This document shows positions 1-8,114 of a stretch of DNA of 64,000 nucleotides, one piece after another (the first letter of the stretch is position 1; each line of letters opens with the position of its first letter). Where the stretch lies: positions 31,278-95,277 of the forward strand of contig JADEZQ010000005.1 of the NCBI GenBank assembly GCA_015206785.1, given 5' to 3'. Under the pieces are notes generated by a model. The model was given only the letters and a program-made list of their open reading frames with translations, had not been told where the DNA came from and did not search any database. The DNA comes from Quinella sp. 2Q5 (lineage in GTDB: Bacteria > Bacillota > Negativicutes > Selenomonadales > Selenomonadaceae). A program made the position numbers and the translations under genes.

Positions 1-263
1 AGGTTCAGCGCGAGCGTCGCGTCGGGGAAGTAGTCTTTGGCAAAGTGCGCCGCGCCAATCAACGCCAGATATATCAGCGGATAATGCGACCATGTGCGGT
101 GACGAGAACGCCACTTCCAATAGGCGGAGCTGTCACGCGGCGGGGAGCCTTCCACTCTGTCGGGAATGACCGAGCCCACGATTGCCGAAGCCGTCAACAG
201 CGCGTCGTCCGTCGCCGCGGCAACGACGAAGCCCGTAACGATTTGGTGATTGATCCACTTCAT
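1..263 (-). CDS. YdjM-like membrane-bound metal-dependent hydrolase, partial (C-terminus beyond the window)
   Basis: The first 87 codons of a minus-strand gene are visible, starting at ATG 263 and running off the window edge. The N-terminus MKWINHQIVTGFVVAAATDD, followed by GSVIPDRVEG and the histidine-rich stretch WRSRHRTWSHYPL, fits the YdjM/DUF457 family of inner-membrane proteins, which open with an HxxxG signature, a D near residue 35 and an RHR(T)xSH metal-ligand-like motif. The start lies 3 nt beyond the hisF stop, so it is probably the last gene of the his/hyp run. The family's function is poorly defined; 'hydrolase' is a family label, not something shown here. Confidence 0.65.
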   Translation of the reverse strand, partial: MKWINHQIVTGFVVAAATDDALLTASAIVGSVIPDRVEGSPPRDSSAYWKWRSRHRTWSHYPLIYLALIGAAHFAKDYFPDATLALN

Positions 264-266
264 GAG

Positions 267-1022
267 CTAAAACCTGACCTCGACGCCGCGACCTTGCAGA
301 TACTCTTTGACCCGGCGGATGGTGAACTTGCCGTAATGGAAGACGGACGCCGCAAGTACAGCGTCCGCCTTTCCGTCGACGAGCACGTCGTAGAAATGTT
401 CAAGCTCACCTGCGCCGCCCGAAGCGATGACGGGGACGTTGACTGCCTCGCTGACCGCGCGGGTCAGTTCGATGTCGTAGCCGCCCTTGGTGCCGTCAGC
501 GTCCATGCTCGTCAGAAGAATTTCTCCCGCACCGAGAGCGACGCCGCGTTTAACCCATTGCAAGCAATCCAGACCCGTGGGAGTTCTGCCGCCGTTGACG
601 AAGACTTCCCAGCCCGAAGCAGAGCGTTTGGCATCAACGGCAAGCACGACGCATTGAGAGCCGAAACGTTTTGCGCCGTCGCTGATGAGTTGTGGATTCT
701 TGACTGCCGCGCTGTTGACGGAAATTTTGTCCGCGCCCGCCGCCAACATCCGGCGCATATCCTCGACCGTGCGAATGCCGCCGCCGACCGTGAACGGAAT
801 GAAGACTTGCGCCGCGCAGCTGCGTGCGACGTCAATCATGGTGCCGCGGTCGTCAACGCTGGCGGTGATGTCCAAGAAGACGAGTTCGTCGGCGCGTTCG
901 ATGTCGTATCGTTTGGCAAGCTCGACGGGATCGCCCGCGTCGCGCAAGCCGACAAAGTTCGTGCCCTTAACGACGCGCCCCGCCTTCACGTCCAGGCAGG
1001 GAATGATTCGTTTGGTCAACAT
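267..1022 (-). CDS. hisF: Imidazole glycerol phosphate synthase cyclase subunit HisF
   Basis: HisF is the (beta/alpha)8-barrel cyclase that, with the glutaminase HisH, turns PRFAR plus ammonia into imidazole glycerol phosphate and AICAR in histidine synthesis. The protein starts [20 protein letters not shown] with catalytic Asp11, and has the phosphate-binding GGGIR and [11 protein letters not shown] segments. At 251 residues it is the usual length. An upstream in-frame TTG at 1028 is possible, but ATG 1022 sits 7 nt after a GGAGG lying inside the end of hisA, so I prefer it. The start is 2 nt past the hisA stop, implying translational coupling. HisH is not in the window. Confidence 0.95.
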   Translation of the reverse strand: MLTKRIIPCLDVKAGRVVKGTNFVGLRDAGDPVELAKRYDIERADELVFLDITASVDDRGTMIDVARSCAAQVFIPFTVGGGIRTVEDMRRMLAAGADKISVNSAAVKNPQLISDGAKRFGSQCVVLAVDAKRSASGWEVFVNGGRTPTGLDCLQWVKRGVALGAGEILLTSMDADGTKGGYDIELTRAVSEAVNVPVIASGGAGELEHFYDVLVDGKADAVLAASVFHYGKFTIRRVKEYLQGRGVEVRF

Positions 1023-1024
1023 GT

Positions 1025-1750
1025 TCAACCCTCCGCAATCGCAATCGCCGCCGACAAATCCAACGCGCCGGTGTAAATCGCTTTGCCGACGATGACGCCG
1101 ACCACGCCCGAAGACTCGACAGCTTTCAACGCGCGGATGTCGTCGATGGATTTCACGCCGCCCGACGCCACGACGTCCGCGCCGGAAGACTTTGCAAGCT
1201 CGGCAAACGTTTTGGCGTCGACGCCGCTCAACATGCCGTCCTTGCTGATGTCGGTGAAGATGATGGTGCTCACGCCAATATCCGCAATTTTTTTCGCAAG
1301 CTCGGCGGCGGTGACGGTGCTCGACCTTTCCCAGCCGTGCACAGCGACTTTACCTGCGCGGGCGTCGATTCCGACGACGATTCTGTCATCGAAACGCGCG
1401 ACCGCCTGCGCCACGAGATTAAAATTTTCCACGGCGACGCTGCCCAAAATCACGCGGTTAACGCCCAACGTCAACAGCGCGTCGATATCGTCGAGCGTTC
1501 GGATTCCGCCGCCGACCTCGATGGGAATGGTGACGGCGTCGAGAATTTTTTTGATGGCGTCGAGATTTTTGGGATGACCCTCGCGCGCGCCGTCCAAATC
1601 CACCACGTGCAGGAAAGTCGCGCCTGCCGCTTGCCAACGCAGAGCCGTCGCCGCCGCGTCGTCGGAATAAACGGTCTCGCGGTTGAAGTCGCCTTGCACG
1701 AGCCGAACGCACTTGCCGCCGCGCAAATCAATCGCAGGAAAAATTTTCAT
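1025..1750 (-). CDS. hisA: Phosphoribosylformimino-5-aminoimidazole carboxamide ribotide isomerase HisA
   Basis: HisA is a 241-residue TIM barrel that performs the Amadori rearrangement ProFAR to PRFAR just before HisF. It opens [20 protein letters not shown] with the catalytic Asp8, has [14 protein letters not shown] and the second catalytic Asp in [20 protein letters not shown] 1750 overlaps the stop of the upstream hydrogenase-protease gene by 4 nt (ATGA), with GGAGG 7 nt upstream of the start and inside that gene. Physical fusion of histidine genes to hydrogenase-maturation genes is unusual; the overlap argues for one transcript. Confidence 0.95.
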   Translation of the reverse strand: MKIFPAIDLRGGKCVRLVQGDFNRETVYSDDAAATALRWQAAGATFLHVVDLDGAREGHPKNLDAIKKILDAVTIPIEVGGGIRTLDDIDALLTLGVNRVILGSVAVENFNLVAQAVARFDDRIVVGIDARAGKVAVHGWERSSTVTAAELAKKIADIGVSTIIFTDISKDGMLSGVDAKTFAELAKSSGADVVASGGVKSIDDIRALKAVESSGVVGVIVGKAIYTGALDLSAAIAIAEG

Positions 1751-2235
1751 CGCTGAACCTCCAATCCCCAGCCGCGCAAAATTTCCAGAGCCTGCGCCGC
1801 GAACTTCGGCACCAAAATTTTCATCGGCTCGGTGAGTTCGACGCCCGCTTCCAGGCTGAAGGGTTGTGCGCCGATTAATTCCACGTGCGGCAATTTGTTC
1901 GACAGCTCCAACATCGTGAGCACGTCTTGAATGCCGACCTCGTGTGCGGAAATTTTTTGCGCGAAGTGTTTGCGTATCTCGTTGCCGCGCAGATGGAACG
2001 TCGTGCCCGACTCAACGCCGCCGTCAATCGAATCGACAATCAGCAACCGCCGCGTGCCCCAGACGAAATGCAACAGTTCCACGCCGAGCGTGCCGCCGTC
2101 AATGAGCGCGACGTTTGGCGGGAACGTGAAATTTTTTTGCAAATACTCAACCACGCGCACGCCAAAGCCCTCGTCGCTCAGGATTGTGTTGCCGACGCCG
2201 AGCACGGTGTTTTCCGCCGCAAACAGCCCGTCCAT
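1747..2235 (-). CDS. [NiFe]-hydrogenase maturation protease (HyaD/HycI family)
   Basis: The predicted 162-residue protein belongs to the endopeptidases that clip the C-terminal tail of a [NiFe]-hydrogenase large subunit once nickel is in place. Visible signatures are GVGNTILSDEGFGVRVVEYL near residues 13-32 (first metal ligand region), LLIVDSIDGG (second acidic ligand) and SAHEVGIQDVL (ligand His). ATG 2235 shares one base with the hypB stop (TGATG), which fixes the start; a longer upstream reading would run into hypB. It is cotranscribed with hypA-hypB, but no hydrogenase structural genes lie in the window, so the substrate is elsewhere. Confidence 0.88.
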   Translation of the reverse strand: MDGLFAAENTVLGVGNTILSDEGFGVRVVEYLQKNFTFPPNVALIDGGTLGVELLHFVWGTRRLLIVDSIDGGVESGTTFHLRGNEIRKHFAQKISAHEVGIQDVLTMLELSNKLPHVELIGAQPFSLEAGVELTEPMKILVPKFAAQALEILRGWGLEVQR

Positions 2236-2891
2236 CAGCGCACCGTCCTTCCGATGAGCCACGCCGCCCAATCGTCGAGCCCGTCGCCGCGTGTGCAGGA
2301 AGTCTCGAAAATTTTTATCGTCGGGTGCAACGTCGTCAGGTCTTGCCGCGCGGAAGGCAAATCAAAGTTCGTGAACTCCAGCAGGTCGATTTTGTTAAGC
2401 ACGACCGCCGCCGACTCCTTGAAGATGAGCGGGTACTTCAACGGCTTATCGTCGCCTTCGGTAATCGACAGCACGACCGCCTTGAAGTTTTCGCCGATGT
2501 CGAATTCCGCGGGGCAGACCAGATTGCCGACGTTCTCGACGATGAGCAAGTCCAGTGCGTCCAGATTGAGCGACATGCACGCCCGCTGAATCATTGCCGC
2601 GTCCAGATGACAGCCGCCCGCCGTGTTGATTTGGATGACGTCGACGCCCGCCCGTTCGATTCGTTCGGCATCTTTGGCGGTGAACAGGTCGCCTTCAATC
2701 ACCGCGACGCGCAGCCTTCCGACGATTCGCCGCAATGTCTGTTCAAGCAGCGTGGTCTTGCCGGAGCCCGGCGAGCCCATCAAGTTCATCACCGCAACGC
2801 CGCGTTCAGCGAAGAGTTTCCGGTTGAGCGCGGCAATCTCGTCGTTCGCGCCCAAAATATTTTTCATCAGCTTAATTTCCAGTTCAATCAC
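2235..2891 (-). CDS. hypB: Hydrogenase nickel-incorporation GTPase HypB
   Basis: HypB is a SIMIBI-class GTPase that, with HypA, delivers nickel to the hydrogenase large-subunit precursor in the cytoplasm. The P-loop GSPGSGKTT is at residues 39-47; GGCHLDAAMI supplies the Cys-His metal site at the dimer interface, VENVGNLVCPAEFD is the family signature, and NKIDLL gives guanine specificity. The N-terminal His-rich nickel store of some HypBs is missing. The start is GTG 2891, immediately after the hypA TAG; the N-terminus IELEIKLMKNILGANDEIA matches the family pattern, so the internal ATG 2867 is less likely. Length 218 is typical. Confidence 0.93.
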   Translation of the reverse strand: MIELEIKLMKNILGANDEIAALNRKLFAERGVAVMNLMGSPGSGKTTLLEQTLRRIVGRLRVAVIEGDLFTAKDAERIERAGVDVIQINTAGGCHLDAAMIQRACMSLNLDALDLLIVENVGNLVCPAEFDIGENFKAVVLSITEGDDKPLKYPLIFKESAAVVLNKIDLLEFTNFDLPSARQDLTTLHPTIKIFETSCTRGDGLDDWAAWLIGRTVR

Positions 2892-3230
2892 CTACTCACA
2901 ATCCACGAAGTCAACTTGAAGCTCACGGCCGCCGCGCAGAACCAATACGCCGTCGCATTCGGGGCAGAAGAAGTTGTAGCGTTCAAGCCGAAAAATTTTT
3001 CCGCAGCCGTTGCATTCGGCAGTGACGGGCACGCGTTCAATGACGAGTTCGGCATCGGCGGCGGGAGAAAATTTTTTCAGCACATCAAACGCCATACGCA
3101 ACGCCTCGACCTCGACGCCGGCCATATCGCCGAGCCTGAGCCCGACGCGAAAAATTTTGTCCGCGTGATTTTGCCGCGCCGCCTCGACTGCAATGCTCAA
3201 AACATTTTCGGCAAGCGTCGCCTCGTGCAA
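2892..3230 (-). CDS. hypA: Hydrogenase nickel chaperone HypA
   Basis: HypA is a small nickel/zinc chaperone partnering HypB in [NiFe]-hydrogenase assembly. The protein is 112 residues and begins MHEATLAENV, with His2 as nickel ligand. A zinc ribbon has Cys73, Cys76, Cys89 and Cys92 (AECNGCGK...FFCPECDG). The start codon is TTG at 3230, 9 nt downstream of a strong GGAGG, and no ATG lies nearby. A copy of the dispersed intergenic repeat sits directly upstream (3240-3310), between this gene and the SIS gene. The hypA-hypB junction has no spacer. Confidence 0.94.
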   Translation of the reverse strand: MHEATLAENVLSIAVEAARQNHADKIFRVGLRLGDMAGVEVEALRMAFDVLKKFSPAADAELVIERVPVTAECNGCGKIFRLERYNFFCPECDGVLVLRGGRELQVDFVDCE

Positions 3231-3239
3231 ACCAAATCA

Positions 3240-3310
3240 CCTCCGAAACCAATCGTCACCCGTCGCGGGTAGCTGGCAACACGACATCCCATTGCCAGCA
3301 AAAGAAAGTA
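3240..3310 (-). repeat. Dispersed intergenic repeat, short form (copy upstream of hypA)
   Basis: Read on the minus strand this stretch gives TACTTTCTTTTGCTGGCAAT, then GTGTTGCCAGC, then ACGGGTGACG, matching copies at 4728 and 55438. The core forms an 8-bp stem GCTGGCAA/TTGCCAGC. The 4728 copy has GCCGGCAA/TTGTCGGC at the same place, so the changes preserve pairing. It lies in the 5' leader of hypA, ending just before the ribosome site. A GCCCG/CGGGC hairpin (3318-3332) next to it overlaps the stop of the SIS gene. Confidence 0.75.
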
Positions 3311-3324
3311 TGAGCCCGCCCGTC

Positions 3325-3984
3325 TCACGGGCACGAAAAAAATTCATTCTCCGCCGCAATGCACAACATGTGATAAATCGGCAGATGAAACTCCTGAATC
3401 GTGTGCGACGAATCAGCCGGCACGCAGACCGCCACGTCCGACAGATGCCGCAACCGACCGCCGCGCCGACCGGTCATTGCCACGACCTTGAGCCCGATAA
3501 CCTTGGCGACCTCCACGGCGAAGAGCACGTTGTCCGAGTTGCCCGACGTCGATATCGCAAGCAGAACGTCGCCTTCACGACCGAGCCCGAAGATTTGTTG
3601 CGCGAAGATCAAATCGGGCTTGGCGTCGTTTGCGAAGGCGGTCAGCAGTGACGTTTCGCCGACCAGACTCACCGCGGGCAATGCGCCCTGCAAGTTCGCC
3701 TTGAAGTATTCGACATCGGCGGGGAAAATTTCACGGGCACGCGCCACGAATTCCGGACGGAACTTGTCAATGCGCCGCGGTAGAAGAAAACCTTTCATCA
3801 GTTCGCCGACGATGTGCATGGCATCAGCCGCGCTGCCGCCGTTGCCGCAGGTGATGAGCTTGCCGCCGCCGCGCCAGCCGTCGCAAAGAGTCTCGACCAT
3901 CTCGAACAAATCGTCCCGACAAATTTCCAGCGCGGGATAACGTTTGAGTAGCTCGTTGATTTTGTCTGCAGTGGTTGATTTAAT
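3325..3984 (-). CDS. SIS-domain phosphosugar isomerase, GmhA/DiaA-like
   Basis: The protein is a sugar isomerase (SIS) domain resembling sedoheptulose-7-phosphate isomerase, the first step of LPS heptose synthesis. Evidence is KLITCGNGGSAADAMHIVGE (phosphate-binding start of the domain), LLAISTSGNSDNVLFAVEVA and the C-terminal HTIQEFHLPIYHMLC. It has an extra loop of about 40 residues after the first motif compared with short GmhA. The start is odd: an AAAGGAG ribosome site is followed only by ATT (3990), ATC (3987) and ATT (3984), the last at 8-nt spacing; the only ordinary candidate is TTG 4005, which lies before the ribosome site and in the end of a terminator. I used ATT 3984 (219 residues). 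GmhA versus another SIS isomerase cannot be settled here. Confidence 0.75.
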   Translation of the reverse strand: MKSTTADKINELLKRYPALEICRDDLFEMVETLCDGWRGGGKLITCGNGGSAADAMHIVGELMKGFLLPRRIDKFRPEFVARAREIFPADVEYFKANLQGALPAVSLVGETSLLTAFANDAKPDLIFAQQIFGLGREGDVLLAISTSGNSDNVLFAVEVAKVIGLKVVAMTGRRGGRLRHLSDVAVCVPADSSHTIQEFHLPIYHMLCIAAENEFFSCP

Positions 3985-4002
3985 GATAATCGCTCCTTTA
4001 CG

Positions 4003-4033
4003 CAAAAGACTGCCGATCGTTCGACCGACAGTC
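4003..4033 (-). terminator. Intrinsic terminator after the PTS IIA gene
   Basis: On the minus strand GACTGTCGGTC-GAAC-GATCGGCAGTC forms an 11-bp stem with two G-T pairs, followed by TTTT. It lies just after the stop of the IIA gene and directly before the ribosome site of the SIS gene, so it may also attenuate that gene. Confidence 0.7.
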
Positions 4034-4055
4034 CGAAATTTTTTGACCGTGAGAA

Positions 4056-4571
4056 TCAGTTGACCTTGACGATGATATCTGCGTCTTCGTCCTCAACGAT
4101 GCGTGCGCCGTTGTCGTTGAGGATGAGCGTGACCGCCGCGCAAAGGGTCTTGTCCTCGCCGATGACGATAGCCGTCTTGCCCGCCAATGCCTCGGAGCTG
4201 CCCTCGAAGATGGAAATCTCGTCGCCGATGCGGAACTTGGGGATTGGTTTGTCTTCCACGTGAATGGATCCTTCGAGCAGGTCTTCGCGGTCGTCGTTGA
4301 ACTTGATGACGATGTGACCGAGGCTCTTGATGTTGTTGTTGACTTCGTTGCCGACTTTGAGGATTTTGAATTCGGCGTCGGCGATTTTGAGCACGTCGCC
4401 GGGTTTAATCACGTCGCTGAGTTTGTTGCCGCTGTGCAGGACGGAAAACTCGCGCAGCTCCGGCAGAACCATTGAATCGTCGAAGATAACGAGCATCTTG
4501 ACCAGGCTGGTGAACTTTTCGACTTCGCCGCCGATGCCAACGATTTTGGTGCTGTAGTATTTTTTCGCCAT
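4056..4571 (-). CDS. PTS glucitol/sorbitol-type EIIA protein with a C-terminal extension
   Basis: Residues 1-120 match the glucitol/sorbitol EIIA family (SrlB/GutA): YYSTKIVGIGGEVEKF, LPELREFSVLHSGNKL with the likely phospho-accepting His46, and LGHIVIKFND...LEGSIHVEDKP. The family normally ends near 120 residues, but this protein has 171, adding about 50 residues that begin KTAIVIGEDKTLCAAVTL, which look like the first strand and helix of a nucleotide-binding fold and end acidic. No EIIB, EIIC or glucitol dehydrogenase gene is nearby, so it may regulate rather than transport. ATG 4571 follows GGGAGG at normal spacing. A terminator closes the gene. Confidence 0.78.
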   Translation of the reverse strand: MAKKYYSTKIVGIGGEVEKFTSLVKMLVIFDDSMVLPELREFSVLHSGNKLSDVIKPGDVLKIADAEFKILKVGNEVNNNIKSLGHIVIKFNDDREDLLEGSIHVEDKPIPKFRIGDEISIFEGSSEALAGKTAIVIGEDKTLCAAVTLILNDNGARIVEDEDADIIVKVN

Positions 4572-4673
4572 TGAAAGCCCTCCCGTGAACCAAATAACTT
4601 CCCAACAAATCTAAGCGGAAATTCTGCAGACGGGCGATTAATCCTGCCGCATATACGGAAAATTTTTGGCGCG

Positions 4674-4702
4674 TTGCAAATTCGTGGCGGGGCTGATATA
4701 TT
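4674..4702 (+). promoter_or_regulatory. Putative promoter for the U32 peptidase gene
   Basis: TTGCAA (4674-4679), a 17-nt spacer and TATATT (4697-4702), preceded by TGA to give an extended -10. Transcription from here would give a leader of about 240 nt that contains the dispersed repeat. In the 380-nt gap 4572-4952 I see only this promoter, the repeat and the ribosome site. Confidence 0.5.
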
Positions 4703-4727
4703 TGCGGGGATTGTCAACTTGTGGTTG

Positions 4728-4910
4728 GTCACTGCGTCAGTGTTTGCTCACTGCGTCGGCGGTTGATGACTGCGACTGCGGTTGATGGCTGCGTCTGCTG
4801 TTGATGACTGCGTCTGCTGTTGCTCACTGCGTTTGCGTTTAGATCTACTTTCTTTTGCCGGCAATGGTCGGCCGTGTTGTCGGCTAAGGAGACGGGTGAC
4901 GGTCACGGCG
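4728..4910 (+). repeat. Dispersed intergenic repeat, short form with a degenerate tandem head (upstream of the U32 gene)
   Basis: The head (about 4728-4838) is a degenerate tandem of roughly 20-nt units built around CACTGCGTCTGCTGTTGATG. The body reads CTACTTTCTTTTGCCGGCAA, then GTGTTGTCGGCT, then GACGGGTGACGG. GCCGGCAA pairs with TTGTCGGC (8 bp, one G-T). Long ORF translations running through this region into the peptidase gene are not real protein. The element ends about 40 nt before the peptidase start. Confidence 0.75.
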
Positions 4911-4952
4911 GTCGGGTTACGACAATCCGAAACGAGAACGGGGGAATTTGTT

Positions 4953-7277
4953 TTGGTTGAACTTTTGGCACCCGCGGGAAGCTTTGAGGCTTTGCGGGCG
5001 GCTGTGGAGGCGGGCGCGGACGCTGTCTATTTGGCGGGCGAAAAATTTGGTGCGCGGGCTTACGCCGAGAACTTTGCGGGCGAACAGCTGGCTCGTGCGG
5101 TGGAGTTTGCTCATCTGCGCGGCGTCGCCGTCCACGTCACGGTGAATACTATTGTCGCCGACGAGGAGCTCGATGAATTTGCGGCGTACGTGAAATTTTT
5201 GCGGCAAGCTCATGTCGATGCGCTGCTCGTTCAAGATTTGGGCGCGGCGTCAATTATCAGGCAGGTCGCGCCGGAAATTCCATTGCACGCCTCGACGCAG
5301 ATGACCGTGCACAATTTAGACGGCGTGAAATTTTTGGCGGAGCTGGGCTTCACGCGGGCGGTGTTGAGCCGTGAGCTGACACTGACGGAGATTGAGACGA
5401 TTTGCCGCGCGTCGCCGATTGAGACGGAAATTTTCGTGCACGGCGCACTTTGCGTGTGTTGGTCGGGGCAATGCCTGATGAGCTCAATGATTGGCGGGCG
5501 CAGCGGCAATCGCGGGCGATGTGCTCAACCGTGTCGCCTGCCATACGAATTGGTTGACGCCGACGGAAAAAATCTTTTGCACGCGGGAAAATTTTTGTTG
5601 AGCCCGAAGGATTTGAACACGCTGGATTTATTGCCGCGGCTGGTCGAAACGGGCGTGACCTCGCTCAAGATTGAAGGGCGCATGAAACGTCCCGAATACG
5701 TCGCCACGGTCGTGAAGGTTTATCGCGACGCGTTGGACAAAAATTTTTCCGTCACCGATGAGCAACGCCGATGCCTCGCGCAGATTTTCAACCGCGACTT
5801 CACGACGGCTTACCTCGAAAAAAATCCCGGGCGTCAACTAATCAGCGACACCAAGCCGAATAATCGCGGCGTGGCTATCGGGCGCGTGGTCGATGTCGGG
5901 CGCGATAGGCTCGTGCTGAAATTGAGCGGCACCCTCAACCGCGGCGACCAAATCGAAATCTGGATCAAGGTCGGCGGGCGCGTTACGTTCACCGTCGAAG
6001 ACTTCACGTTGAGCGGCGACCTTTGCACCGTCCGCACGAACACTCGCGGCGTCCGCGTGCACGACAGGGCGTTCAAAATCTTTGACGCGGCTCTGACTGC
6101 GGAGGCTCGGAAATTTTTCACGGGCGCACCCGTCCGCAAGATACCCGTCGCCGCGGACGTGACTGCCCGAATCGATGAGCCACTGACGTTGACGCTGACC
6201 GACGCCGATGGGAATGTCGCCACTGCCCGCACGAATTTCGTCGCCGCCAAAGCCGTCAATCGCCCGCTGACCGTCGACACGTTGAGCAAGCAAATCGGGC
6301 GGCTGGGCAATTCCGTCTTCGCGCTCGACAAAATTTCCGCCGCGCTCGATGACGTGATGATTCCCGTCAGCGAACTCAATGACGTGCGCCGGCGTGCCGT
6401 CGATGAGCTGGAACGTTTGCGGCTGAAAAAATTCACGCGACCTCACGTTGAGTCGATGCCCGAAAAAATTTTTCCGCCATACATCGCCGACGCCACCAAG
6501 CTCGTCGCTCACGTCGACACGCTCGAAAAAGTTCAAGCCGCGCTCGATGCCGGTGCCGACGAGATTTTGTTCGGCGGAGAAACTTTCACGAACCGCCCCG
6601 CCAAAAATTTTCCGCAAGCTCTCGAACTCGTTCACAGCCGCGGGAAAAAATTTTCGTTGGCGACGCCGCGGCTCGTGCGCGAAGGTGAACAGCTCACGCT
6701 CGCCGAAGCCGACGCCGTCTACGTCCACAACGTCGGCACACTGCGAACCGTCCGACAGATGACCGACGCGCCCATTCGCACGGATTTTTCGCTGCACGTC
6801 TTCAACAGCGCGACGATAAATTTTCTGCGCACACTCGGCGTCGAAGGCGTGACCCTCTCGCCGGAACTGAACCTGGTGCAAATTCACGCGCTGGCGAAAA
6901 AATCTCCGCTGCCCGTCGAATGCATTGTTCACGGCAGACAGGAGCTGATGGTCTCGGCGTATTGCGTGCTCGGCAGTTTTCTCGGCAATGTCGACAGATG
7001 TCCGCATGTTTGCCGCACGAAAAAATTTTTCCTGCGCGACCGAATGAACGAACTATTCCCCGTCGTCACCGATCAATTTTGCCGCATGCACATTCTCAAC
7101 GCAAAGACGCTCTCGATGATTGAGCAGCGCGGGGAGTTTGACGGCGTGGCTCGCGTGCGCGTCGATTGCCGATACTTGACCGCCGAGGAGACTGCGCACG
7201 TCGTTCGGGCTTACAAGTTCGGCGGCGCGGAGATTGAAAACTTCACGCGCGGGCATTACTTTCGCGGCGTGATGTGA
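4953..7277 (+). CDS. U32 family peptidase / RlhA-TrhP-like RNA hydroxylation protein, long form
   Basis: The 774-residue protein carries the U32 'collagenase' fold. LVELLAPAGSFEALRAAVEA opens it, and the family signature EIFVHGALCVCWSGQC is followed by GRCAQPCRLPYE, giving the cluster of conserved cysteines. A middle region binds the two halves, and residues near 560-740 form a second U32-like half with IVHGRQELMVSAYC and CPHVCRTKKFFLRD. E. coli relatives (RlhA, TrhP) act in hydroxylation of rRNA or tRNA; proteolytic activity of the family is uncertain. The start is TTG 4953, 8 nt after GGGGG. The gene is read from a long leader carrying the dispersed repeat. Confidence 0.85.
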   Translation: MVELLAPAGSFEALRAAVEAGADAVYLAGEKFGARAYAENFAGEQLARAVEFAHLRGVAVHVTVNTIVADEELDEFAAYVKFLRQAHVDALLVQDLGAASIIRQVAPEIPLHASTQMTVHNLDGVKFLAELGFTRAVLSRELTLTEIETICRASPIETEIFVHGALCVCWSGQCLMSSMIGGRSGNRGRCAQPCRLPYELVDADGKNLLHAGKFLLSPKDLNTLDLLPRLVETGVTSLKIEGRMKRPEYVATVVKVYRDALDKNFSVTDEQRRCLAQIFNRDFTTAYLEKNPGRQLISDTKPNNRGVAIGRVVDVGRDRLVLKLSGTLNRGDQIEIWIKVGGRVTFTVEDFTLSGDLCTVRTNTRGVRVHDRAFKIFDAALTAEARKFFTGAPVRKIPVAADVTARIDEPLTLTLTDADGNVATARTNFVAAKAVNRPLTVDTLSKQIGRLGNSVFALDKISAALDDVMIPVSELNDVRRRAVDELERLRLKKFTRPHVESMPEKIFPPYIADATKLVAHVDTLEKVQAALDAGADEILFGGETFTNRPAKNFPQALELVHSRGKKFSLATPRLVREGEQLTLAEADAVYVHNVGTLRTVRQMTDAPIRTDFSLHVFNSATINFLRTLGVEGVTLSPELNLVQIHALAKKSPLPVECIVHGRQELMVSAYCVLGSFLGNVDRCPHVCRTKKFFLRDRMNELFPVVTDQFCRMHILNAKTLSMIEQRGEFDGVARVRVDCRYLTAEETAHVVRAYKFGGAEIENFTRGHYFRGVM

Positions 7278-7301
7278 TAGAATCTGCGCGGAGGTGACGA
7301 C

Positions 7302-8114
7302 ATGAAAATTTTCAAACTGACGTTCGCGATTGCGCTGATGATTTTTCTGTTGCCGTGTCGGATTGAAGCGGGGCATTTGCAAGACATTGCCGCGCGCGGA
7401 ACGATACGAATCGGCACGACCGGCGACTATATCCCGATGTCGTGGCTCAACCCTGCGACTGGCGACTACGAGGGCATTGACGCGGAGCTGTCGAAAATTA
7501 TCGCGCAGTCTTTGGGCGTGGCGATTGAGTACGTGCCGACGACCTGGCCGACGCTCGCCGCAGATACGCAAGCCGACAAGTTCGACATTGCGCTTTGTGG
7601 AATCTCGCGCAACTTCGCGCGTGCCAAGTCGATGGCGATGAGCGATGCTTACGGCGAAGGGCTCTTCGGCAAGACGATTCTCTGCCGCAAAGCCGACGCC
7701 AAGAAGTTCAAGACCGTTGCCGACATGAACAAGCCGACCGTCCGCGTGATGATTAATCCCGGCGGCACCAACGAGAAATTTGCCCGCGCCAACCTGCCGA
7801 ACGCGACGTTGATTGTTCACGACGACAACGCCGATATCCCGCTGCAAATCGCCGAGGGCAACGCCGACATCATGATCACCGAGACCGTCGAGGCAGTCAG
7901 TTGGGTCAAACGCGAACCGAGACTTGCCGCGCCGCTCGTCGACAAACCATTCGACGGCACGCGCCATTCGTGCGGCATCCTCATGGCAAAGGGCGACCAA
8001 GAGCTTTTGAACTACGTGAACTTCGTTCTGGCTGAACTGCGCATGGACGGACGGCTTGCTCAGCTGGAGACGAAATATTTGGGGAGGAAACCTCAGCGCA
8101 ATGCTGCTAAGTGA
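7302..8114 (+). CDS. Exported PheC-like cyclohexadienyl dehydratase / solute-binding-fold protein
   Basis: This 270-residue protein has a Sec signal peptide ([20 protein letters not shown], likely cut after IEA) and the type-2 periplasmic binding fold. It resembles PheC, the periplasmic prephenate/arogenate dehydratase: [23 protein letters not shown] and [17 protein letters not shown] are hallmarks, and [10 protein letters not shown] matches the PheC TDASE region that carries the catalytic Glu. No ABC permease or ATPase lies beside it, favouring an enzyme over an amino-acid transport binding protein, but the latter cannot be excluded. ATG 7302 follows GGAGGTGA; the 3' end overlaps queA by 14 nt. 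Confidence 0.72.
   Translation: MKIFKLTFAIALMIFLLPCRIEAGHLQDIAARGTIRIGTTGDYIPMSWLNPATGDYEGIDAELSKIIAQSLGVAIEYVPTTWPTLAADTQADKFDIALCGISRNFARAKSMAMSDAYGEGLFGKTILCRKADAKKFKTVADMNKPTVRVMINPGGTNEKFARANLPNATLIVHDDNADIPLQIAEGNADIMITETVEAVSWVKREPRLAAPLVDKPFDGTRHSCGILMAKGDQELLNYVNFVLAELRMDGRLAQLETKYLGRKPQRNAAK

Noticed and set aside
4782..4952. N-terminal extension of the U32 gene
   Set aside because: It would translate the dispersed repeat; the TTG at 4953 has a GGGGG site and the family N-terminus.
7256..7283. Promoter TTACTT-16-TAGAAT before the PheC-like gene
   Set aside because: The predicted start of transcription would fall in the ribosome site, leaving almost no leader; too weak to list.
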